Origin: Adineta steineri
Taxonomy: Eukaryota > Rotifera > Eurotatoria > Adinetida > Adinetidae
Direction: 5' to 3'
NCBI GenBank assembly: GCA_905250115.1
Contig: CAJNOI010000256.1
Coordinates: forward strand, 38,857 to 102,856
Length of the DNA: 64,000 nucleotides
Part shown: in pieces, positions 46,089 to 56,730 of the stretch
Layout of the letters: each line of letters opens with the position of its first letter
Numbering within the stretch: position 1 is the stretch's first letter
Position numbers and translations under genes: made by a program
The notes under the pieces: model-generated
Databases searched by the model: none
What the model saw: the letters and a program-made list of their open reading frames with translations, nothing else
Told to the model about the DNA's origin: nothing

Positions 46089-47036
46089 ATGTCTTCGGAT
46101 ATTGATAGAGCTCTTTATATATTCAGTATTAGTGATGATTTATATATAACTTTCGGTTTATTTATAATAATAATAACTACAATTGGTAATTTATGCAATT
46201 GTTTTGTATTTCTTTGTATTCCACCATTAAATAAACATCCAAATGCATTATTTCTGGTTAGTACATCCATAGGAAGTTTATTATTTATAAACACTGAAAT
46301 TGATTACATGAATCGATCATTATTTTGGTGTAAAACAAATGCTTGGTTAACTTATTCAGGTGGTTGTTTTAGTTTTATGTGTAATTGCTTTGCAGGTTTT
46401 TGTCAATTTCTTATATTATTACCAAATACTGAATGGCAAAGATTAATAACACGTATGAGAGCAAAATTAATAATTATATCTACAGCTATTATTTATCTTT
46501 TAATATTTATTCCAATACCAATATATAATACGAATTATCAACCATTATCAGCAGCATTTATTTGTAAAAGTTCACTTCAAATTATAAATGTCTCTAGTAA
46601 TTATTGGATAATTATTGGTTATTATTTTATGCCAGCTTTATTAACATTATTGTTATTTACTTTAATATGGTATAATTTTCAACAATTTTTACGACGTCGT
46701 CATTGTATAGAAGGTGTTGTAACGCGTATGATGCTTATACAAATGAGTAGTATATTAATAAGTGGAGTTCCAGCAGGTATATTTGTTTGTTATATAATGA
46801 TTACACAATCCATGGTTAAGACACGTATAAGAGTAAATTATGAATTTCTTATTTTAGTGATTCTTACATTATTTACTTTTTTAACAAATGGTGCATCATT
46901 CTGGATTTATTTATCCTGTTCTAAAACATTTCGAAAACATTTGAAAGAATTTATTTTCAAATTCAAATTCTTTAATCATCGAATACAACCGATTTCTTTA
47001 GTTGACAATAACAATAAAAACATTTCAATGAATTAA
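46089..47036 (+). CDS. Rhodopsin-like seven-transmembrane receptor
   Basis: A single-exon, 315-aa protein with seven hydrophobic segments. TM1 carries the class A GN motif (TTIGNLCNCFVF). A Cys before TM3 (FWCKTNAWL) and one in the second extracellular loop (AAFICKSS) can form the conserved disulfide. The DRY motif is absent. Third loop QQFLRRRHCIEGVVTRM is basic, TM7 ends NGASFWIYLSCSKTFRKHLKEF, a good helix 8. This is the orphan receptor type expanded in bdelloids; the ligand is unknown. Codon use is strongly AT-biased, like its neighbours. Confidence 0.8.
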   Translation: MSSDIDRALYIFSISDDLYITFGLFIIIITTIGNLCNCFVFLCIPPLNKHPNALFLVSTSIGSLLFINTEIDYMNRSLFWCKTNAWLTYSGGCFSFMCNCFAGFCQFLILLPNTEWQRLITRMRAKLIIISTAIIYLLIFIPIPIYNTNYQPLSAAFICKSSLQIINVSSNYWIIIGYYFMPALLTLLLFTLIWYNFQQFLRRRHCIEGVVTRMMLIQMSSILISGVPAGIFVCYIMITQSMVKTRIRVNYEFLILVILTLFTFLTNGASFWIYLSCSKTFRKHLKEFIFKFKFFNHRIQPISLVDNNNKNISMN

Positions 47037-47106
47037 TTTATTTGTATATATTAAATTTTATATTGTAAATCTGTGATACATAATTTAAATATATATATAT
47101 ATTCAT

Positions 47107-47159
47107 CTTGAGGGTGAGTGTGGATAGAAGAAAACTGAAACACCTACATCCATCCCAAG
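47107..47159. repeat. Telomere-like inverted pair
   Basis: CTTGAGGGTGAGTGTGGAT opposite CACCTACATCCATCCCAAGG, just 3' of the receptor gene. Confidence 0.55.
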
Positions 47160-47426
47160 GAAGTAAAAAAAAGAATAAAAGTTTATCTTAATGATGTCAT
47201 TTCTGTTATATTGTAAAAAATTGATGATGTGCTTTATCAACGATTGTAAAAGGTAACTCAATGTATACATGTAATTTCACAATCGATTGTCAATTACTGC
47301 ATACATTGCAACGGTATGTATATATAAGAAAGGTATAATAACGATGCTCGAATACTTTTTATTTTTCTGTTGAAAGACAAAGATTATCATTATTGATTTT
47401 AAACTTTCTACCATAGATAATTTTCT

Positions 47427-48074
47427 ATGTCTACTATTATAGCAGAAGAAATAGTTGCTCCAATCAGTAAGAATGAAATATATTTGGATTATGTGAAACA
47501 AGCTACAGTTGGAATTCTAATGGGTGGTTTACGAGTTGTAGCTACACAACAAAAACTTACACCAAATGAATCATTGGCTGTATTTTTTCATTCATCAAAT
47601 ACAAACTCATTAAATTTAATGAACCATCTGTTACGAAAATATATTCAAACATGTTGTGATGAATTTTGTTGGATTTATGACGATGTTTATATTAACACGA
47701 CAATTCCTTTAAAAGAAGCTTTAGATTTAAATGGTCACCATTATATTTTCAGTCATTTTAATAAAATATTTCAAAATAGTCGTTCAAATCTTACTCCTGG
47801 TTCAAAACATCTCAATTGTTTGGCTATGTGCACAGCAGTTAATTATATGCCATTACTTTTTTCAACAATTTTTACTCAATATAAAGAACATTGTCTAGTG
47901 GGAACAAGAAGTAGTCATGATGGAAATTGAAGTGAAGCTGAAAAAAATGTAGTCCGTGTGATATTACAAGAACTTGTTCAAAAATCAATCGATTGGTTAA
48001 ATACAAATAAACAAGAAGAATTAAAGAAAATACCATTTGTTTGTCAAGAAGATGATAGTCGTAATCAAAATTAG
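47427..48074 (+). CDS. Unknown protein with an in-frame TGA codon
   Basis: The frame runs 167 codons from ATG 47427 to TGA 47928-47930 and then stays open in the same frame for 47 more protein-like codons to TAG 48072-48074 (SEAEKNVVRVILQELVQKSI, ending in a charged tail). The N-terminal part includes VKQATVGILMGGLRVVATQQ and LAVFFHSSNTNSL. Family not recognised. The amphipathic helix after TGA suggests the original protein was about 215 aa. A nonsense mutation (for example CGA or TGG to TGA) or a base error is most likely. Confidence 0.5.
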
Positions 48075-48269
48075 GATCTATTTAACTTTTCTCAATATAA
48101 ACAAGTAATTGCTGTTGCAAATATAAAAACTGTGAGAGTAAATGAACACATCACCACTCAAATTCATGTATTTTCATTTTTTTTATTATTTCTTATAAAA
48201 AAAAACAATCGTTATCTCTACCACAAATAAAACTTGTTATCGATTATTTTTATTAAAGATTCATTAAGA

Positions 48270-48560
48270 AACGTTTCTGATAAAATCAGAAGATTTCTAT
48301 TTTTCCATCCACATTGTACTCACTCTAAAAATACATAAAGATGATAAATGATAATTGCTTTGATTCGTTTACGATAATAAAAATCGAATCGTTCAGATGT
48401 ACTAATAGAAAGATATTGTAACTGAGGACAAAGATCCATAAATCCTTTAACTTTTGATACAAAACAAAATACAATCTAATGTATTTGATGTTATACTCAT
48501 AAGTTCTAATGTTTGAATATTAGGCATCAAAGATAACAATTAGTATAATATTTTATATAG
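48270..48560 (-). pseudogene. F-box/leucine-rich relic
   Basis: Reverse-strand translation gives LMPNIQTLELMSITSNTLD, then after a frame change KGFMDLCPQLQYLSISTSE, the leucine-rich tail style of the F-box genes in this window. Stops and frameshifts break it, and no F-box remains. Confidence 0.5.
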
Positions 48561-48574
48561 ATGATGAGTTTAGT

Positions 48575-48648
48575 CTTGAGGATATGAGTATTGCTTTGTC
48601 CAGGATGTAAATATATTCTTCATTTATTAACACACGCACACCCTCAAC
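48575..48648. repeat. Telomere-like inverted pair
   Basis: CTTGAGGATATGAG opposite CACACGCACACCCTCAA; the G-strand half is degenerate. Confidence 0.45.
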
Positions 48649-49075
48649 ATATTATGTAGTTAACTATAATATGGAGTAACACTTTTCGTATATATCGTTT
48701 CTTGTGTGATTCTTTTTTTTGATGATAAGAAAGAGCATTAATAAATGTATTCTGTCGTCATACAGAGTATTGGCATATGTACTTATTGCATTAAAAACGA
48801 TATCTTTATTCTTCGTTTTAACTTTCTTTTTGCAAATAAAGATTATCTTTATCTTTATTTTATAAATACAAAGATCTACTTTATTTCTTTATCTTGAATT
48901 TTAAAATAAGGATTATCGTCACTCTTTATAAAGTAAAGATAAAGTAATACTCCTATTAATATTGAAGTTGATATTAGTTATCTTCTGTTACTTTCGTGAG
49001 AGTAATAGGCAAGCAGAGAGTAGTTTCGAACAATAGTCTTCTTTTTTTGCGTTTAAATTTCATCTGAAACATAAT

Positions 49076-51314
49076 ATGCACACCAACGAAGTTCACAGTG
49101 AGCTTGCTACTGTAAATAATGGACCACACAAATGGTGGCATCGTCGTTGGGTTAAAATAACCGGCATTTCCGTTATTATTTTAATAGTTTTTGCTGTTAC
49201 TCTTGGTCTGGTGTTAAATTTCGTCGTTTTTGCACCGAAGAAATCAGAAACCAATACCCCCGTGGCAACATCATCGTCATCACTAGCGACAACAATATCA
49301 ACACCACTATCATTATCAACAACATCACCACCAATGACACCGATCACAACTTTACCACAAACAACAACTACGACCACAACACAGCCGTCAGGTAAGCTTC
49401 AGAGTAACGTTTTCCAGTCTCCTTAAATGGTACTTTTAAATCAGATATAAGTGACTGCTTTTCGTCCAACAACTTTCTATATCATCTAACTAAAAGTTAT
49501 ATTAAAATAACGGTGATCACATGATGAGTGATTCAATGGTTAGCTTAAGAGGAAACGAAGATACAATAATCCCCACACTCGCGATTTTTTCTCTTCATTT
49601 GATGTTACTATATATCCTACTTTTAAGTGAAAATAAAACAGAAAAAAATCATTTTGCTCCAAAAGAGCGTACGTATATCTGTTGTGCATGACATTTTCTC
49701 GCGTAGAAATGCCAGACAGTTCTCCCCCTCTCTCTCTCTTTCGTGTGTAAATATAAATTGCTGTATTTGCGTATTATTTACTAGTTAGTCCCTCATCTTT
49801 GATCGATTCTGCTGTTCCCTGGATAAGTTAAATTTCAGGTTTCCGACATGATAAATCACCACATTCCTTAGTCGAGAAAGATGCTGTAAACGCAACCGTA
49901 CCTCGACATCATTTCCAACTGCAAAAATTTGTAAAAAACGAATCGGAAAAAGAAACAAGCACCACATTTCGATTTTGCTGTAGGAATCTGACGAGAATTT
50001 TGTGAATCCTACTGCTTTTCCTTTACCTAGGGAGTTTTATTGGCTGACTGTCATCAATAGAAGCTATACATAATAACGATTCTTTACCAAAAATGCGAAA
50101 CTTACTTTCGTACCGAATCGAGAACGATATTTTCACAACAAACTTGAGACTTTTTGCATTTTCCAAAAAGTTCGAAAAACTTAGCAATAAAAGTAAAAAA
50201 CAATTTTCATTTTACAAAATCTAAAACTTTCCGTACATGATTACATCGTTTTGTGAATTCCACAAGCGACAGTCTTTCGAGAATGAATTCAATCAAATGT
50301 TTCTACCTAGAATGGTCTGTTACCGGTAATATGATTAATGCAAGATATTATCACACAGCAATCGTATTATCAACTGGAAAAGTATTAGTTACTGGTGGAT
50401 CCTATGGCCTTACTAGTTATTTAAATAGTGCCGAATTGTATGATCCATCAGCAAGTACTTGGACAACTACTGGTAACATGACTAATGCACGATCTTATTA
50501 CTCAGCATCTGTATTAGAAAATGGAAAGGTATTAGTTACTGGTGGTGTAGGCAATGGTTATGTATATAGTGCTGAGCTGTATGATCCATCAACAGGCACT
50601 TGGACAACTACTAGTAATATGATTCATGCGCGATTTAGTCATACAACATCTACATTATTAAATGGAAAAGTATTAGTTACTGGTGGACGGGATAGTAGTA
50701 GCAACGCTACTAATAGTGCTGAACTATATGATCCATCAACAAATACTTGGACAACTACTGATAACATGATTAATATGCGATATTATCACATAGCATCTAT
50801 ATTATCAAATGGAAATGTATTAGTTACTGGTGGATGGGATGGTAATAGGGTTGCTATAAATAGTTCTGAATTATATGATCCATCAACAGGCACATGGACA
50901 ACAACGAATGATATGACTAATGCACGACAAGGTCACACAGCATCTATATTATTAAATGGGAAAGTATTAGTTACTGGTGGAGCTAATAGAGGTGGTGTTC
51001 TAAATAGTGTTGAGCTATATGATCCATCAACAGGCACATGGACAACTACCAGTGATATGACTAATGCACGACAAGGTCACACAGCATCTGTATTATTAAA
51101 CGGGAAAGTATTAGTTACTGGTGGAGAGAATCGTAATGGTATCATAAATACTGCTGAACTATATGATCCATCAACAGATATCTGGACAACTACTAGTAAT
51201 ATGATTCATGGTCGATTTAGTCACATAGCATCTGTATTATTAAATGGGAAAGTGTTAGTTACTGGTGGCACATCCAATGGTTATGCGCCTTTAAACAGTG
51301 CAGAATTATATTAA
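49076..51314 (+). CDS. Type II membrane protein with seven-bladed kelch ectodomain
   Basis: Two exons in phase: 49076-49391 and 50311-51314 (919-bp intron), 439 aa. The N-terminus is cytoplasmic and ends in WWHRRWVK; one helix follows (ITGISVIILIVFAVTLGLVL), then a Ser/Thr-rich stalk with poly-Thr. Exon 2 encodes seven kelch repeats of about 47 residues with the pattern NM..AR..HTAS.L.NGKVLVTGG and NSAELYDPSTGTWTTT. They should close into one seven-bladed propeller. Repeats 5 and 6 are nearly identical, a sign of recent duplication. Extracellular propellers of this kind usually bind glycans or proteins; the partner is unknown. The exon 2 start (AATGGTCT after a phase-1 intron) is the same as in the FG-GAP gene at 39 kb. 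Confidence 0.8.
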
Positions 51315-52192
51315 TTATGTTAAACAAATTAACTTTCAGTGAACTTATTTTTTTCTTGCAAGTAATTCAAATTCTAAAACTACTTTAGTTAGAACAGCTT
51401 TCATCTTATCACCTCCACAAATTGTTCCTTCTATGATTTTATTGAATTATCAGACACTTTAGTATTCTATCCGAAATAAAAAATATATCTTTTTTCTCTG
51501 GCCTTGTAGATTATTTTATTATGGTTAACAAAAAGTACAACTGATACGATAGTTTTAATTATCCATTCAAATGTTCTCTTAGTTTTACAGTGTCATTTTT
51601 TTATAACATTTAATTATTTTGATAGTATTCATCGGATTTAGAATGTATGATCATTGACACATTTCGATTATAAAAAAAACTTTGAGGTAAGTTCATGGAT
51701 GATATATTTAGATGAATAATCTGTAAATAATAACAACAGATAATCTAAAACAAAATCTGTAATCATATCAGATAAACGAACTAATGAGAATGAGGATGTT
51801 GATAAGGTAAACAAAATACTCACATTTAATTTACCTTATTCTTATATGAATATGTATTTTGTAAGTGTTCATTATATCAAAAACTCTTCTATATCTATGA
51901 TTTTCATTTTATCAACATTTTATTTCATAAGGGTGAGTGTGCGTGTTGTGCTGACTCACACTCACTCTCTATATACGCAATTGCTCAGTGGGTATCATGA
52001 CGTTGATGATAATGGTCCTTTTCTACATCATCAAGGTTATACCTGTCGTTCATTATGTTGACAAATTTGTTATTATCTTTTTGCGCAGTATTAAATAATA
52101 AATAAGACGCAATAGCATTTGAAGTATAAATATATGGAAGAAATTGAATCATTTATAATTTAAACATAAACATATATAGATTTATCCTAAAA
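51315..52192. other. Intergenic, no gene seen
   Basis: AT-rich, with a weak telomere-like pair at 51930-51967 (GGGTGAGTGTGCGTG opposite CTCACACTCACTC). Confidence 0.45.
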
Positions 52193-52635
52193 ATGATTCG
52201 ACTAGTGACGGTTTTATTGTTTTTGATGATACTATTAAGCGTGACTTGCTTGTATCTTTCCTCTAATAGGTAAGTAGTTAATATAAAAATAGATTTTCTC
52301 TCTATCTTTTATTTTCGATTAGAAATGTTCGTGCTGCGGGAATGTGCAATGGTGATCGCAATACTTATGCAACATATTGTAATACACGTAACTCAAATTC
52401 AATGCAAGATGCCATGAGTTGTATAAATAAATTGCCTTCTGTTACCGGATTGGCATGGGGTTGCGTCAATGCACAATTTGGAAACTGCAAATGTACAGTT
52501 GATACGTCCTATCAGAATGATTGGGCACATACATTCTCAGAGGCAAAAAATAATTTATTCAAAGCATGTTCAGCTAGTATCGAAGTAGAACGATATGAAG
52601 GAAACATGTATTTAACATATACATGCAGTACATGA
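52193..52635 (+). CDS. Small secreted Cys-rich protein
   Basis: Two exons in phase, 52193-52269 and 52323-52635, giving 129 aa. The start is a clear signal peptide (MIRLVTVLLFLMILLSVTC) with cleavage around residues 19-22. The mature part of about 105 residues has an even number of cysteines (MCNG, YCN, SCIN, GCVN, NCKC, ACSA, TCST: eight), which should form four disulfides, and no second membrane segment. The family is not recognised. Stand-alone extracellular enzyme inhibitor, defence peptide or matrix protein are all possible. Confidence 0.7.
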
Positions 52636-52759
52636 TCATTCAATCACGGACTAAGCCATATAATGTGTACATATGTGCAAATATTTTTTTTTCTTTTTAA
52701 ATAAAACAAAGAATTCGAATTTCTACATGTGAAACGATACTATAGATCAGAGACTGAAA

Positions 52760-52816
52760 CTTGAGGATGTGGATTTAGATGTAAAATGAAAGAAAGTATC
52801 CACACCTACACTCAAC
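52760..52816. repeat. Telomere-like inverted pair
   Basis: CTTGAGGATGTGGATTTAGA opposite TATCCACACCTACACTCAA. Confidence 0.5.
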
Positions 52817-52919
52817 AGAGTACTTCTGTTATGTTATAACTATTTTTTAAAGATAAGATATAATTCAAAATAAACGATTTGTATTCTTTATATTCTAAAT
52901 ATTTCAATTTATTTTTATC

Positions 52920-53650
52920 ATGAATGACAAGCAAAGCGTGATGAAATTTGAATTCTTACCAAATGAAATAGAAACGATTGTTTTCAAACAGAAATTTTTC
53001 TCACTTGATGGATTTTTTTATCTTAAAAAACTTGAAATAATGCCGTCAGTTGAATACTTATCAAATGAATAATTGCTCATTGTTATCTAAGTGAATTGTA
53101 TAAATTATTAAAGCACATACCTATGTTAAAATATTTACATATTCACAAATCTTTACAAAATATCGATGTTTAGAAAACAAATGTCATATAATTATAACGA
53201 ATTATACAGATCTTTAGGAAATAAATAAGAAACTATCAAGATAATGATCAGAAGCAGTTTGAGGTTAATATTACAGAATGGAAATTTGACACTTCTGAAT
53301 AGAGCAGAAATATATTATGTCGTTATTTTCGTCTCTCTCAAAAAGAATCTCTGAACAATACAATTAAACACATTACAATTATTACAAATTCTGAAAAGAA
53401 AATAATAAACTAAATCAATCTGAATTCATTCGATTTCGTCATAAATACTCATAAAATATCATCTTTCTTCTCTCAATTACAATTAGTTTTTTGATCAGAA
53501 TCTCATCTGAAATCAAAATGAAACATTTTAACAAAAGAATTTACATGAAAATCTTAAAGTTTTATTATTAAAATTATGCGAAATATAAATTCATTTGTTA
53601 AAATTATTTAAATATTTCCGACTTTATTATTCCAATCAACTCAGATAGAA
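52920..53650 (+). pseudogene. F-box gene relic
   Basis: An ATG at 52920 opens a 50-codon frame with MKFEFLPNEIETIVF, the degenerate start of an F-box. Downstream pieces in other frames include LLKHIPMLKYLHIHKS, typical of the leucine-rich tail. Many stops and frame changes follow. This looks like a decayed relative of the intact F-box gene at 56.7-59.2 kb, in opposite orientation. Confidence 0.5.
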
Positions 53651-53804
53651 TGAAAACAACAAAAAAAAGTGATACTATTTGTTTATTGGTTGCTGAATTG
53701 ACCTTTTCTCGATTTTGTTTCTTCTTTGTTATATTGTTCTATAAATGGTCTGGTTTTTTTCCAATCGATCGAGAAGTGATAATTTTCGACGCATTCAAAT
53801 TTAG

Positions 53805-55799
53805 ATGAAATATATTATAATTTATGTCACATTTATTAGTGGTTTATGTGAATGCCTCTTACGAGTAGAAAAAGAATGGTCAGGTGGATTTCAAGGAACT
53901 TTATTAATTCCAGTTACAGGTACACATAATCCGTGGGAGCTTGAGATCCGTTTTAATAAGTCAGCAAACATTCAAGTATGTTAAAATAATCTATTCATAT
54001 TTTCTTTCATTATTATTAATTTTTATTAGACATCGTACGGTAATTTAACAAACAAAATTAATGATCAAACCTTGTATATCGTCAAAGTTCATGGAATGAT
54101 TATCCGAAAATAAATACTATTTTTTACTTTGAATTTGTCGCTGATGGTGATGTCAAACCGAGCAATATAATTCTTGTACTATTTGACAGGCAACCGGTTA
54201 ATATTAGTTTGATTATTGTTCCTCCTTTATCAATATTTCCGTCAAAACCAATCAATATATCGACAAATAATGGCACATATGATTATGGGGCTGTACTTTA
54301 TGCTTCGATTCTTTTCTACGAATCACAACGATCTGGTCGGCTTTCAGCTAATAAACGTATTAGTTGGCGAGGTGATTCGATGCTAAAAGATTGTGGGGAG
54401 AATGGAGAAGATTTAACCGGTGGTTATTTTATTGATGGTAGTAGTCTCGAAAAAATTAGTTCCCGAACGGCTCAATTCACATCAGTATTAGCATGGGGTG
54501 TAATTGATTATGAAGATGCATATGTTAAAGCGGGTCAATTAGAATATGTTCGTGATGCTATCCATTGGTCAACTGATTATTTAATCAAGGTTAGAATTTA
54601 ATACGTTTCTTCCAGACAGTCTAAGAGATATGAGCAATTTCGGAATATGAAACTTAAGTCGCTAACATAAAGATACAATATAACATATTTTTTTTATTTC
54701 ATAGGCACATGTAAACGAACGTGAATTTTATGAACGAGTAGGTGATGAAGAATTTCGGAAATCATTGATTGACGATTGGTCGAGACCAGAAGACATATTG
54801 GTATCACGACCAACATTAAAAATAGATCTTAATAAAGATAATCTTTTTGTGCCGGGTGAAGCGGCCGCTGCTTTAGCTGCTGCTTCGATTGTTTTTCGTT
54901 TGTCCGATCCAGTTTATCACGCAAAATTATTGATACATGCTCGACAATTGTATAATCTTGCAAAGAATAATAATCGACATCTTTTCTTTCTACCTAGTAA
55001 AGGAGGGAATGCATTAGCATGGGCTGCTCTTTGGCTTTTACGTGCTACGGGTGAACAAAATTACCTATTAGATGCTAAACAACATTATATCGAGTTTGAA
55101 CTTGATGAGTATACGCAAACGATATATGAAGAATATATTCGAACAATAGGTGTTCAAGTTCTTATGGCGAAAATTATTAAAGAACAAATATATCGTAAAG
55201 TTGTTGAAAGAACATGTAACAATGTTGTACACAACATGCAAACAACGGAGAAAGGTCTTGCTTATATCGATGCTTTTAGCAAACTTAAAAGCACTGCTGA
55301 TATGGCATTTTTTTGTTTACAAGTAAAGGAATAATTTTTTTCTTTTGGATTATATGAAGAATATATTTGATTTTAAAGGCTGCTGATATCGGTATTAATA
55401 CTCAAGAATATCTCAACTTTACCACTAGTCAAATTGGTTATATGTTAGGTGATTCTGGTAGATCATATGTTGTTGGTGTTGGTCAAAATTATCCCAAGAA
55501 ACCTCGTGATCGAGGAAGGTAGTTATTAAAACATGTTTTATGAATAATAAATATTTAATCATCTCTTTTACAGTTCATGTCCTGCTCTACCAGCAACATG
55601 CAATGAACGAGCATATTTAAATCCAAATGCAAATCCTTATTTATTAGTAGGTGCTTTAGTTAGTGGGCCAAGCTTCGGTGATTTTTCTGACGATGATCGT
55701 TTGGAAAGCAAAACAAATCAAGTTAGTGTGGAAAATAATGCTGGGTTTCAATCTGCTGTTGCTGGTTTACTATATCATCAACTTGGTTTAGGAAAATAA
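53805..55799 (+). pseudogene. Glycoside hydrolase family 9 (cellulase-like) gene, frameshifted and lacking catalytic residues
   Basis: Exons: 53805-53975, 54030-54589, 54705-55322, 55379-55518 and 55574-55799. Exon 1 has a signal peptide and a CBM2-like cellulose-binding start (EWSGGFQGTLLIPVTG, NPWELEIRF). Exon 2 shifts frame near 54092, where WNDYPKINTIFYFEF lies one frame off. The GH9 fold is then well recognisable: LFYESQRSGRL, ISWRGDSMLKDCGENGEDLT, SVLAWGVIDYEDAY, DDWSRPEDI, GEAAAALAAAS and NPYLLVGALVSGP. But active-site motifs are changed: YYDAGDH is YFIDGSS, so both Asp are lost. The RPHHR-type His motif is KPRDR. The general-acid Glu of the NE..CDYNAGF block is Gln (NQVSVENNAGF). The protein cannot hydrolyse cellulose by the family mechanism. 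It is either a pseudogene or, if the frameshift is an assembly error, a binding-only relative. Confidence 0.78.
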
Positions 55800-56125
55800 A
55801 ACTCTATAATGTCGTTTATATATATAAATAAAGTTTTGTAAATTGTGTATACACGTTCTTTATGTAACAGCGATGACCGACATTACAATATTTAGGATTA
55901 ATATAAAAAAGTGTTTTCCTTTACCTAGTCATCTGTTGCTGTCAAAATATGTTTCGTTCTATCGTACCTATTAGCGCCATTTTTTTACATAAACCTACTC
56001 AACAGCATGAAATCGAGTCACCAAGATATTATAAAAGACCGCATAATGTTCATTCTCTTCATTCAATCGCAATAAACATTTCTCTCTCAATCTAAATTAC
56101 TGATTCTTATTGATTAAATAGCAAC
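55800..56125. other. Intergenic, ubiquitin-like gene upstream region
   Basis: About 325 bp. AATAAAGTTTTG near 55826 is the likely GH9 polyadenylation signal. TATTATAAAAGACC near 56026 is a plausible TATA element about 100 bp before the ubiquitin start codon. Confidence 0.4.
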
Positions 56126-56344
56126 ATGCAAATTTTCGTCAAAACGCTTACTGGTAAGACAATTACTCTCGAAGTAGAAACTTGTGATACCATCGAAAAT
56201 GTGAAAGCAAAAATTCAGGACAAAGAAGGTATTCCGCCTGATCAACAGCGTCTCGTCTTTGCTAGTAAACAGATTGAAGAAGATCATATACTCAGTGATT
56301 ACAATATTCGAAAAGAATCAATACTACAACTTGTTCTTTGCTAG
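56126..56344 (+). CDS. Truncated, divergent ubiquitin
   Basis: A 72-residue single-copy ubiquitin. The first 50 residues follow ubiquitin closely ([30 protein letters not shown]), and all seven lysines are retained. Changes include Pro19Thr, Ser20Cys, Ile44Val, Gly47Ser, Leu50Ile, and the segment 52-55 reads EDHI instead of DGRT. The frame stops after LVLC at residue 72, so the LRLRGG tail needed for activation and conjugation is missing. It could be a decayed ubiquitin copy or a stand-alone ubiquitin-like protein. About 70 bp downstream, one frame over, a short frame contains GLQGG, which may be a displaced tail. Confidence 0.7.
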   Translation: MQIFVKTLTGKTITLEVETCDTIENVKAKIQDKEGIPPDQQRLVFASKQIEEDHILSDYNIRKESILQLVLC

Positions 56345-56372
56345 TAGCGAAACATTTTTCTTTTTAAAATCT

Positions 56373-56525
56373 ATGTCTGATTATTATCGTACAGGTTTAC
56401 AAGGGGGACCACCTTCCACAACTTCAACAGCTCGAGCATTAGGATTTGTTGTTGATGGTGCAAAAGATGTAAATAGTTTTCGAGAAAAATCATCTACTAG
56501 TCATAACCGATTTATCAATTTATAA
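56373..56525 (+). pseudogene. Short fragment resembling the N-terminal region of bdelloid VWA-domain proteins
   Basis: A 50-codon frame from ATG 56373 contains GLQGG, then ALGFVVDGAKDVNSFREK. The GGAKDVNNFRENI-like phrase is, as I recall, the N-terminal signature of VWA-domain proteins of bacterial YfbK type found in bdelloids. No VWA domain follows before the stop and AT-rich sequence. Likely a truncated relic, possibly once fused to the ubiquitin-like part just upstream. Low certainty. Confidence 0.35.
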
Positions 56526-56730
56526 ATTTAAAACTCGAATACTCGAATGATAAATCTCGAGAGTTATAATTCGAAGAAGAAATTGAATAGTCGAATCGAG
56601 TTAACGATTTCTAAAGTACTTAATAAGATATAATAATAAATTTCTTTTAATTACGGAAACTTATTTTCAACAAATTTATTTATTTTTATTTCTTAATATC
56701 TCTTATACAAATAAATCTAACATGAATGAA

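Noticed and set aside
47928-47930. TGA as selenocysteine codon
   Set aside because: No SECIS-like hairpin was evident downstream and the flanking residues resemble no selenoprotein I know; a nonsense change or error is simpler.
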